From Pseudoxanthomonas sp. z9 (GTDB lineage Bacteria; Pseudomonadota; Gammaproteobacteria; Xanthomonadales; Xanthomonadaceae), in NCBI RefSeq assembly GCF_006542425.1, contig NZ_VFID01000007.1, forward strand, positions 558,001 through 622,000: DNA of 64,000 nucleotides, read 5' to 3'. Position numbers and translations under genes: made by a program. The notes beneath the pieces are model-generated. The model saw nothing but the letters and a program-made list of their open reading frames with translations. It did no database searches and was not told the DNA's origin. Shown piece by piece: positions 50,069-56,519 of this stretch (within the stretch, counting starts at the first letter, position 1; each line of letters begins with the position of its first letter).

Positions 50069-50781
50069 GGAACCTGCCTGGCGTCCGCGAAAAGCGTTGC
50101 GATATCCGCGCTGTCCAGCGCGCGCCACTGTCCCGCCGGCAGGTCGTGCAGGGCGAGTCCGCCGATGCGGCTGCGATGCAGGGTTTCGACGTGGTTGCCG
50201 ACGGCGGCGAACATGCGGCGGACCTGGTGGTAGCGACCCTCGGTCAGGCTCAGGCGGGTGTGTCGCGGATCGATCACTTCCAGCGTGGCCGGGGCCAGCG
50301 GCGTGGTCTCGGATTCCAGCATCAGCTCGCCGCTGGCGAACAGGGCCGCCTCATCGCCGCGCAGGTCGTGGGCCAGCGTGGCCTCGTAGACCTTCGGGAG
50401 GTTCGATTTCGGCGAGATGATCCGGTGCAGCAGGGCGCCATCGTCGGTCATCAGCAGCAGTCCCGACGTCTCGCGATCCAACCGCCCCACCGAGGACAGC
50501 ACCGGCGAGCGCAGGCGGAAGCGCGGGGGCAGCAGGTCGTAGATGAGGCGGCCGGCGTCCTTGGTCGAGCAGGTGTATCCGATCGGCTTGTGCAGCATCA
50601 GCGCCAGGCCCGGCGCGGGGTCCAGTGGTTCCCCGTCGACGCGGATGTTGTCATGGTCGACCGGATCATCGGTATACAACACCTCGCCGGCCGCATCGGT
50701 CACCCGCCCTTCGCGGAACATCAGCGCGACCTGCTTGCGGCTGCCGTAGCCGAGATTGGCGATGTGCTTGACGATCTTCAT
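50053..50781 (-). CDS. RsuA/RluB-family pseudouridine synthase, with a REP-encoded C-terminus
   Basis: The 242-residue protein has an S4-like N-terminus (IVKHIANLGYGSRKQVALMFREGRV), the catalytic GRLDRETSGLLLMTDDG (Asp is the nucleophile), LHKPIGYTCST and EGRYHQVRRMFAAVGNHVETLHR. It converts a uridine of rRNA. The overall plan fits RsuA (16S) better than the longer RluB. The last residues VPVGAT and the stop codon TAA are read from the REP unit at 50043. The start overlaps the methyltransferase stop by 4 bases. Confidence 0.9.
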   Translation of the reverse strand: MKIVKHIANLGYGSRKQVALMFREGRVTDAAGEVLYTDDPVDHDNIRVDGEPLDPAPGLALMLHKPIGYTCSTKDAGRLIYDLLPPRFRLRSPVLSSVGRLDRETSGLLLMTDDGALLHRIISPKSNLPKVYEATLAHDLRGDEAALFASGELMLESETTPLAPATLEVIDPRHTRLSLTEGRYHQVRRMFAAVGNHVETLHRSRIGGLALHDLPAGQWRALDSADIATLFADARQVPVGAT

Positions 50782-51827
50782 GCGCGGCCCGCCTTCACCG
50801 CCTCGATCACCTTGAAGCCTCCCCGTTCGGCGACCGTGCGGACCTGTGCGAAACCCGTGCCCAGCGCCGACTCGTACGGCAGGTGGCGGTTGGCGACGAG
50901 CCACAACCGGCCACGCGGCTTCAGCGCGCTCGCCGCCACTTCGATGAAACGTCGGCCGATATCGGGACGATCACCCCGACCCTGCGCATGGAAAGGCGGA
51001 TTCATGACGATGAAGTCGTATTGTGCGGACACGCCCGCGGTCACATCGTGCCAATGGAACGACAACGCGGCGGAAGCGTCCCGCAGGTTCTCCCGCGCCA
51101 GCGCCAGCGCGCGCGCTTCGGCCTCGTACAAGTCCAATGCAGTGACACCCGGACAGCGCCTCAGCACCTCCGACGAGAGATAGCCGTAACCCGCGCCAAG
51201 ATCTGCACCGTGTCCGGCCAGGTCTGTCGGCAAGTGCTCCACAAGCAGCGTGGAAGCGGCATCGATGCGATCCCAGGCGAACACACCGGGACGACTGACG
51301 AACCGCCCTCCCAGGATCGGACGCGGTGCATCCAGGCGCAGCCATTCGCCCAGCAACGCTGCATCGCGCGCGGGCGCATGCGTCCAGAACACCCGGCAGT
51401 GGTATTTGCTGAGCGTCCCGGCCAGCGGTGCGATGCGCTTGAGATCGCCCTCGCCCGCCTTGGCGCCTTCGTCGTTCGGCATGCTCGCCACGATCACGCC
51501 GCCCGGCGCGGCCAGCGAAAACGCCTTCGCGAACAGCGCCCGCGCTTCCTCGCGCTGGCGGGGCGGCAACACCAGCACCGCGGCATAGCCTTCGGTGGAC
51601 GCGCGGGACGAGGCCTCCTCAACCACGTCCAGACCCGCACGCGTCAAACCATCCGCGGCTGGCTTGAAACTCTGTTCGCAAACCAGCGTGTCCAGCGGAA
51701 ACTGCCGCAACGCCGAGCCGTCGCGCGCGCGTAGGAACAACACGGGGCTCTCCGGCCAATGGAGATCGCCCTGCTGGAAGGGCAACAGCAGCGCGTCGAG
51801 CGCGGGATCGGAATGGGCGTGGGACAC
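50778..51827 (-). CDS. RsmC/RlmG-like class I rRNA methyltransferase
   Basis: The 349-residue product has the tandem layout of RsmC: a degenerate N-terminal half (VLVLPPRQREEARALFAKAFSLAAPGG), then a C-terminal SAM domain with ADLGAGYGYLSSEVLRR, an acidic ALDLYEAEARAL motif and NPPFHAQGRGD, the catalytic N-P-P-F of N2-guanine methyltransferases. I use GTG 51827 (VSHAHSDPALDALLLP). The reading frame stays open far upstream, but those residues do not look like the family. It is translated together with the pseudouridine synthase, so both modify rRNA. Confidence 0.85.
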   Translation of the reverse strand: MSHAHSDPALDALLLPFQQGDLHWPESPVLFLRARDGSALRQFPLDTLVCEQSFKPAADGLTRAGLDVVEEASSRASTEGYAAVLVLPPRQREEARALFAKAFSLAAPGGVIVASMPNDEGAKAGEGDLKRIAPLAGTLSKYHCRVFWTHAPARDAALLGEWLRLDAPRPILGGRFVSRPGVFAWDRIDAASTLLVEHLPTDLAGHGADLGAGYGYLSSEVLRRCPGVTALDLYEAEARALALARENLRDASAALSFHWHDVTAGVSAQYDFIVMNPPFHAQGRGDRPDIGRRFIEVAASALKPRGRLWLVANRHLPYESALGTGFAQVRTVAERGGFKVIEAVKAGRA

Positions 51828-51953
51828 GTAGGCGTCAAAAAGTCGAAACGAACGCGGCGATTCTACCCGCGCCCAAGGCCATCGCCGACGTGACCTCAGG
51901 CGTGGTCGATCACGCCTGAGGTCGACCGGAAGAAAATCGAAGTTAAAAAAGTG

Positions 51954-51982
51954 TTGCATCTTCAAAACAACCGGCGTATCGT
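51954..51982 (+). promoter_or_regulatory. Candidate promoter of the structured leader
   Basis: TTGCAT (51954-51959), 17 bases, TATCGT (51977-51982). The expected start is near 51989, giving a roughly 40-base leader before the small reading frame. Moderate matches to sigma-70 hexamers, in a spacer divergent from the methyltransferase gene. Confidence 0.35.
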
Positions 51983-52028
51983 GCGCGGCCTTCGCCCTCG
52001 TGGCTGTTTTTTCACCGAACCGATTTCC

Positions 52029-52139
52029 ATGACCCGCCTTCCCGCCAACACGAACCTGTTTGCCCTGTGGCCCTGCCACGGCGCGGACGCGTGCGTCCTG
52101 TTGCGCGGCGTCGAAGGCGCGCGGTACCTGGATCACTAA
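52029..52139 (+). CDS. Possible 36-residue leader peptide
   Basis: The frame starts ATG 52029 and encodes MTRLPANTNLFALWPCHGAD and a tail to LDH before TAA. There is no clear Shine-Dalgarno and no run of one amino acid, so classical amino-acid attenuation is not obvious. It is followed 17 bases later by a 10-bp hairpin and then an intrinsic terminator, the usual order for a leader peptide with attenuator. It may be non-coding. Confidence 0.3.
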   Translation: MTRLPANTNLFALWPCHGADACVLLRGVEGARYLDH

Positions 52140-52155
52140 TCACGGCTGACTCCCT

Positions 52156-52240
52156 GGGAGATCGGCCACCCCGATCTCCCGAGGCACGCGAACGCCCTCG
52201 GGTCGCAAGTCCCGGGGGCGTTTTGTTTCTGGCGTTCGCG
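52156..52240 (+). terminator. Leader hairpin, intrinsic terminator and alternative stem
   Basis: Hairpin GGGAGATCGG-CCACC-CCGATCTCCC (52156-52180). Terminator with AACGCCCTCGGG (52191-52202) pairing with CCCGGGGGCGTT and then TTGTTT to about 52228. CGCGAACGCC (52187-52196) can pair instead with GGCGTTCGCG (52231-52240), 10 bp perfect, which would dismantle the terminator. This is the layout of a switchable attenuator in front of the RNA locus. Confidence 0.6.
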
Positions 52241-52304
52241 GAGGATGCGCATGCATCGAGCAGGTTTGATTCCATCCAACAGGGAAACCCCTGGTTTCCG
52301 CCCT

Positions 52305-52387
52305 GGAGCATCCGGGTAGCGCGCCTGCGCGCCCCGAGGCAGGGGCGCGGCTGCAACCGGCGCATGTGCGCTGCGTGGTGATGCTCC
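52305..52387 (+). ncRNA. Stem-closed domain at the 5' part of the RNA locus
   Basis: GGAGCATC (52305-52312) pairs perfectly with GATGCTCC (52380-52387). Inside lies a GC-rich region with GCGCGCCCC / GGGGCGCG complementarity. No protein-coding signal is seen. I take it as part of a longer structured RNA that continues to about 52720. Confidence 0.35.
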
Positions 52388-52435
52388 GACGCGAGCGGCG
52401 TTCGGATGGAACAACGAAATGGGCGCCATGCGCCC

Positions 52436-52521
52436 GCACGGATTGCCGGTTGGCGACAGCCGGCAATGCGGAACATCTTCGAACACGTCTCAGCGGTACG
52501 GGTTTGTGTCCCGTCCGGTGC
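52436..52521 (+). ncRNA. tRNA-like module 0 of the RNA locus
   Basis: A closing stem GCACGG / CC-G-GTGC with one bulged G (52436-52441 with 52515-52521). Inside are an 8-bp hairpin ATTGCCGG / CCGGCAAT and a T-arm-like hairpin ACGGG-TTTGTGT-CCCGT with a 7-base loop (52498-52514) directly abutting the closing stem, as a T-arm abuts the acceptor stem. There is no standard D-arm or anticodon arm. The weakest of the three modules. Confidence 0.35.
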
Positions 52522-52571
52522 GCGCGGCGTTGCCGTGGCGTATGCCGAGGCGTGGGAACAGGTGTTCCACT

Positions 52572-52641
52572 CGACGATGGCCGAGGGGTCAGGCATCGGC
52601 GGCAACGCCGACTACACCGGTTCGATTCCGGTACGTCGCCA
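52572..52641 (+). ncRNA. tRNA-like module 1, anticodon arm replaced by a GNRA hairpin, encoded CCA
   Basis: A 5-bp acceptor CGACG / CGTCG ends in CCA (52639-52641). The D-like arm is GCC-GAGGGGTCA-GGC, with the GG of a D-loop. The anticodon arm is replaced by TCGGCG-GCAA-CGCCGA, a 6-bp stem with a GCAA tetraloop. The T-arm is ACCGG-TTCGATT-CCGGT, fully canonical. The lack of an anticodon loop rules out translation. Preceded by hairpin GTGGGAACA-GG-TGTTCCAC (52552-52570). Confidence 0.5.
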
Positions 52642-52715
52642 CTGGATAGCTCAGCTGGGTAGAGCATCGGTTCTTTGATACCGAGAGTCGCGGGTTCGAT
52701 TCCCGCTCCAACACA
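52640..52715 (+). ncRNA. tRNA-like module 2 (pseudo-tRNA with 8-base anticodon loop and broken acceptor)
   Basis: D-arm GCTC-AGCTGGGTA-GAGC, anticodon stem TCGGT / ACCGA with loop TCTTTGAT (8 instead of 7 bases), variable loop GAGTC, T-arm GCGGG-TTCGATT-CCCGC. The acceptor pairs only 4 bp (TGGA / TCCA) and the three outer positions mismatch. No CCA. It would be recognised by tRNA finders but cannot be a normal elongator. Its first two bases are the last two of module 1's CCA. Confidence 0.65.
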
Positions 52716-52755
52716 TGGCCTTTCACGTCATGACATCGGGACGCAAGTCCCTCCA

Positions 52756-52965
52756 GGAAACGCCCGGTGCGGCGCGCCGATCCATGCAAGGGAATGCGTG
52801 GAGACGCACGACGCAGCGGGGCCGGTGCCGGAACCGAGCCCTGGCGGCGGACGTTCCCCATCGATGCTGGCGGCAGGATGCCGGCCGCGCATCGGTGATG
52901 GAATCTCCGTCGGCAGCGCCGGATTCCCACCCCGGTTGCGTCCACGGGCGTTTCCGCCTTTTTTT
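52756..52965 (+). ncRNA. Roughly 210-nt element closed by a bulged terminal stem and a T-run (Y-RNA-like architecture)
   Basis: GGAAACGCCCG (52756-52766) pairs perfectly with CGGGCGTTTCC (52945-52955). After one bulged G the stem continues TG / CA. Seven T residues follow 3 bases later. Inside are TGCGT-GGAG-ACGCA and GATGC-CGGCCGC-GCATC hairpins. No protein-coding signal. It lies between the pseudo-tRNA and the slipin start. The function is inferred only from architecture and location. Confidence 0.4.
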
Positions 52966-53085
52966 CGATGGCGTCGCATCGCGCGGTGCCTTCAACACTT
53001 CGGCACGGCAACCGTTCCCCCGTGCGGAAACAACCATCCGGGAACGGACCACCAGAGCCAACAACCACATAAGGAGACATGTGCC

Positions 53086-54207
53086 ATGTTCTGGACCAAG
53101 AAGGTCGTGATCGGTGACGGCGAGCGCGGCCTGGTGTATCGCAACCGTCAGCTCGAGCGTGTGCTCGAGCCGGGCGTCTACAAGTTCTTCGACCTGCGCG
53201 GCGAACTGGGCATCACCGTGCACGCCATCGCGCGGCCGGAGTACGCCGGCAACGATGCCGACGTGCTGATCGCGCGCATGGACATGCTGGCGCCGTACTT
53301 CACCCTGGCCGACATCGGCGAGCAGGAAGTCGGCCTGGTGTCGAAGAACGGCAAGCTGGAAGACGTCATCCTGCCGGGCGGCCGCAAGCTGTACTGGAAG
53401 GGTCTGGTGCAGGTGGACGTACGCAAGGTCGCGCTGGACGGCCAACCGGAAGTCGACGTCGTCGTGGCCCGTCGTCTGCGCCAGCTCGGCGCATTGTCGA
53501 AGGTGGCCGCGGTCGCCGACGTGCCGGCCGAGTTCACCGGCTTGGTGTTCATCGACGGGAAGCTGTCGAAGACGCTGGCGCCGGGCGCCTACGCCTTCTG
53601 GAATTTCCAGAAGAACGTGGTCGTGGACATCGTCGACTTGCGCGTGCAGGCGGTCGAGGTCTCGGGCCAGGAACTGCTGACCCGCGACAAGGTGTCCCTG
53701 CGCGTGAACCTGGCCGCGAGCACCCGCGTCGTCGACGTGGTGGCCGCGCGTACCAAGGTGGCCAAGATCGGCGAACACGTCTACCGCGAACTGCAGTACG
53801 GCCTGCGCAAGGCGGTTTCCGCCAAGACGCTGGACGAACTGCTGGGCGACAAGGCGTCGCTGGACGCCGACATCTTTGCCCACGTGCGCGGCCAGGTGGC
53901 CGGGCTGGGTATCGAGGTGCTCGGCGTGGGCGTCAAGGACGTGATCCTGCCGGGCGAGATGAAGGACATCCTCAACAGCGTGGTCCAGGCCGAGAAGTCG
54001 GCCCAGGCCAACGTGATCCGCCGCCGCGAGGAGGCGAACGCGACCCGTTCGTTGCTCAACACGGCCAAGCTTATCGAGGAGAGCCCGGTGTTGATGCGCC
54101 TCAAGGAGTTGGAGGCGTTGGAGAAGATCACGGAGAAGATCGACAAGCTGACCGTGTTCGGCGGCCTGGAAGGCGTCATGAAGCAACTGGTCAGCTTGAA
54201 GCAGTAG
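53086..54207 (+). CDS. Slipin (SPFH/stomatin-family protein) of the rtcB locus
   Basis: The 373-residue protein begins MFWTKKVVIGDGERGLVYRN and holds an SPFH domain (VVVDIVDLRVQAVEVSGQELLTRDKVSLRVNLAASTRVVD; QYGLRKAVSAKTLDELLGDKASLDADI; VLGVGVKDVILPGEMKDILN) followed by a coiled-coil tail (QAEKSAQANVIRRREEANATRSL). It lacks the usual N-terminal membrane hairpin, so it is probably cytosolic or peripheral. Related slipins are found beside rtcB in RNA-repair loci. ATG 53086 has AAGGAG 9 bases ahead. Whether it scaffolds the RNA or RtcB is unknown. Confidence 0.88.
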   Translation: MFWTKKVVIGDGERGLVYRNRQLERVLEPGVYKFFDLRGELGITVHAIARPEYAGNDADVLIARMDMLAPYFTLADIGEQEVGLVSKNGKLEDVILPGGRKLYWKGLVQVDVRKVALDGQPEVDVVVARRLRQLGALSKVAAVADVPAEFTGLVFIDGKLSKTLAPGAYAFWNFQKNVVVDIVDLRVQAVEVSGQELLTRDKVSLRVNLAASTRVVDVVAARTKVAKIGEHVYRELQYGLRKAVSAKTLDELLGDKASLDADIFAHVRGQVAGLGIEVLGVGVKDVILPGEMKDILNSVVQAEKSAQANVIRRREEANATRSLLNTAKLIEESPVLMRLKELEALEKITEKIDKLTVFGGLEGVMKQLVSLKQ

Positions 54208-54216
54208 CACGTGCGG

Positions 54217-54792
54217 CTCCCTCCCCCGCTTGCGGGGGAGGGCTGGGGTGGGGGCGGTGCGGGAGTCAGTGCTCTCCCGGTCCACCAAGCAAGCACCGAA
54301 CGTTGCCAGACCTGGCAGGTCGGAGCGCATCGCTTCGTTCGCCCCCAACCCAACCTTCCCCCGCATGCGGGGGAAGGGGCTTTCACCTTGCGGTTCCTTT
54401 TCCACGCACGGAAAAGGAGCCGCAAACACGCTCCCTCCCCCGCATGCGGGGGAAGGGGCTTTCACCTTGCAGTTCCTTTTTCCACGCACGGGAAAGGAGC
54501 CGCAAACACGCTCCCTCCCCCGCGTGCGGGGGAGGGCTGGGGTGGGGGCAGTGCAGGAGTCAGTGCCTTCCCGGTCCGCCAGGCAAGCATCGAACGTTGC
54601 AGGGCCTGGCAGGTCGGAGCACATCGCTTCGTTCGCCCCCATCCCAACCTTCCCCCGCATGCGGGGGAAGGGGCTTTCACCTTGCGGTTCCTCTTCCACG
54701 CACGGGAAAGGAGCCGCAAACACGCTCCCTCCTCCGCTTGCGGGGGAAGGGGTTTTCAACTTAGCTCCTTTTTCGTGCATGGAGAAAGAGCT
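54217..54792. repeat. Tandem array of 214-bp repeats between slipin and rtcB
   Basis: Units at 54217-54430 and 54511-54724 are each 214 bp and nearly identical. An 80-bp derivative at 54431-54510 lacks the central 134 bp. A partial unit follows at 54725-54792. Each unit contains the palindrome CCCCCGCATGCGGGGG (or a variant) and an inverted GGTTCC / GGAGCC-type pair. There are no spacers of unique sequence, so this is not a CRISPR array. Reading frames through it are an artefact. Confidence 0.8.
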
Positions 54793-54843
54793 AGTCCCTT
54801 CCCCTTCACGGAAAGAGCGTTTCAATTCTTCAAGGAAGAAATC

Positions 54844-56064
54844 ATGAATACTTCAAACTTCGAACTGCTGCATGCCGAGGGCAGCACCACGCCGATCAAG
54901 GGCTGGGTCCGCGGCGTGCCGCTGGAAGCCGAGGCGCATGCGCAGTTGCGCAACATCGCGTCCATCCCGTTTGTCGGGCCGTGGGTGGCGGTAATGCCGG
55001 ATGTGCATCTGGGCAAGGGCGCGACCGTGGGTTCGGTCATCCCGACCCGCGGAGCGATCATCCCGGCGGGGGTCGGCGTGGACATCGGCTGCGGCATGGC
55101 CGCGGTGCGGACCACGCTGCGCGCCAGCGATCTTCCCGACAGCCTGGCACAGCTGCGCAACTCCATCGAGCGCAGCGTACCGGTCGGCAACGGGCGCGGC
55201 GGCGAACACCACCGCCTGCCGGACAGCATTGCCACCCGCGTGGCGGAGTCCGGATTGGCCGGGCGTCTGGACGTGATCAAGCAGAAGCACCGCAGGATCC
55301 GTACTGACAAGCTCGAAAACCAGTTGGGCACATTGGGCGGCGGCAACCACTTCATCGAAATCTGCCTCGACGAGGCGGACGCGGTGTGGGTGATGCTGCA
55401 CAGCGGCTCGCGTGGTACCGGCAACCTCATCGGCACCTACTTCATCGAGCGTGCCCGCGAGGCGCTGGCGCACCGCGTGCTCGGCTTCCACCTGCCGGAC
55501 AAGGATCTGGCCTTCTTCATGCAAGGCGAGCCGCTGTTCGACGACTACGTGGAAGCGGTGTCGTGGGCGCAGGACTACGCGCGCCACAACCGCGAGGCGA
55601 TGATGGCCCGGGTGCTGGCGGAAATGCGCCACCGCCTGCCGAAGTTCCAGTTGGAGAAGCTGGCGGTGAACTGCCACCACAACTACGTGCAGAAGGAAAC
55701 GCACGGCGGGCAGGAACTGCTGGTGACCCGTAAGGGCGCGGTCAGCGCGCGCGAAGGCGAACTGGGCATCATCCCGGGCAGCATGGGTGCGCGCAGCTAC
55801 ATCGTGCGTGGCAAGGGCAACCCGGACAGTTTCCACAGTTGCAGCCATGGTGCCGGCCGCGTCATGAGCCGTACCGCCGCGCGCCAGCGGATCACGTTGG
55901 CGCAACATCGCGAAGCGACCGCGCACGTCGAGTGCCGAAAGGACGAGGGCGTCATCGACGAATCGCCGGCCGCCTACAAGTCCATCGACGCGGTGATGGC
56001 GGCGCAGACCGATCTGGTCGAGGTGGTCCACACCCTGCGCCAGGTGGTCTGCATCAAAGGGTGA
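54844..56064 (+). CDS. rtcB: RtcB RNA-splicing ligase
   Basis: The 406-residue enzyme joins 2',3'-cyclic-phosphate or 3'-phosphate RNA ends to 5'-OH ends using GTP and Mn2+. Key motifs are present: MPDVHLGKGATVGSVIP, GVDIGCGMAAV (metal Asp 80, Cys 83), LGGGNHFIE, MLHSGSRGTGN, NCHHNYVQKE and SFHSCSHGAGRVMSR, in which His 335 is the guanylylated residue. Length fits (408 in E. coli). ATG 54844 follows CAAGGAAG. A terminator overlaps its stop codon, so the downstream small gene is not in the unit. No rtcA, archease or RtcR is adjacent. Confidence 0.96.
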   Translation: MNTSNFELLHAEGSTTPIKGWVRGVPLEAEAHAQLRNIASIPFVGPWVAVMPDVHLGKGATVGSVIPTRGAIIPAGVGVDIGCGMAAVRTTLRASDLPDSLAQLRNSIERSVPVGNGRGGEHHRLPDSIATRVAESGLAGRLDVIKQKHRRIRTDKLENQLGTLGGGNHFIEICLDEADAVWVMLHSGSRGTGNLIGTYFIERAREALAHRVLGFHLPDKDLAFFMQGEPLFDDYVEAVSWAQDYARHNREAMMARVLAEMRHRLPKFQLEKLAVNCHHNYVQKETHGGQELLVTRKGAVSAREGELGIIPGSMGARSYIVRGKGNPDSFHSCSHGAGRVMSRTAARQRITLAQHREATAHVECRKDEGVIDESPAAYKSIDAVMAAQTDLVEVVHTLRQVVCIKG

Positions 56065-56085
56065 GCTCCAGCTCGCCCTTTTTTT
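56056..56085 (+). terminator. Intrinsic terminator of rtcB
   Basis: AAAGGGTGAGCT-CC-AGCTCGCCCTTTTTTT: the stem begins inside the last codons of rtcB, which includes its TGA. Confidence 0.85.
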
Positions 56086-56204
56086 GTTCCTCCACGCAGC
56101 CCCGTCTTCGCGGGCTCTTCGCATTCTCCAAACATCGGCTTGATCGGCGCCGAACGTTCCGCCTGCCATGCTTGGCGTTCCCCCAGCACAGCGAGGTGAA
56201 GGCC

Positions 56205-56504
56205 ATGCGAGCCATGTTCGTCGGCGGTGTCATCGACAACAAGGAAATGGACATGGACGAGGGGCGTCCGCCGGTCCACTACCCGGAAAACACCGGTGCG
56301 GGCCAACCGCGCTACCGGCTCCAGTACGTTGGCGAGCGCGACGATGGCAGCATCGGTTTCGCGGTCTATGGCGCACCGGAGCTGGCCGACGACGAGATCG
56401 CCCGGGTCATCGAGGAGCGCGCTTATGCGCGCCGGTTCGACGCGCAACCGATCAAGCCGCCGGAACTCGCCGGCGTTGATCACGACGGCGGCACCGTCCA
56501 CTAG
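56205..56504 (+). CDS. Conserved hypothetical protein, about 99 residues
   Basis: ATG 56205 follows GAGGTGAAGG. The product is acidic and soluble, with an N-terminal MRAMFVGGVIDNKEMDMDEG and a charged region rich in Asp, Glu, Arg and Pro (RPPVHYPENTGAGQPRYRLQ). No signal peptide or membrane segment is seen, and I do not recognise a family. It is separate from rtcB because of the terminator, and convergent with ybbP. Confidence 0.6.
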   Translation: MRAMFVGGVIDNKEMDMDEGRPPVHYPENTGAGQPRYRLQYVGERDDGSIGFAVYGAPELADDEIARVIEERAYARRFDAQPIKPPELAGVDHDGGTVH

Positions 56505-56519
56505 TGCCGCGCATCCGGA

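Noticed and set aside
52640-52715. A functional tRNA gene
   Set aside because: The anticodon loop has 8 bases, the acceptor has only four pairs and there is no CCA. It is reported as a tRNA-like RNA instead.
54217-54792. A CRISPR array
   Set aside because: Units are long (214 and 80 bp), contiguous and without unique spacers, and there are no cas genes.
54217-54792. Rho-independent terminators from the GC palindromes in the array
   Set aside because: Stems have no T-run after them. They may form hairpins but do not qualify as terminators.
54211-54843. N-terminal extension of RtcB through the repeat array
   Set aside because: The frame is open, but the residues are translated tandem repeats and the enzyme has its normal start and ribosome site at 54844.
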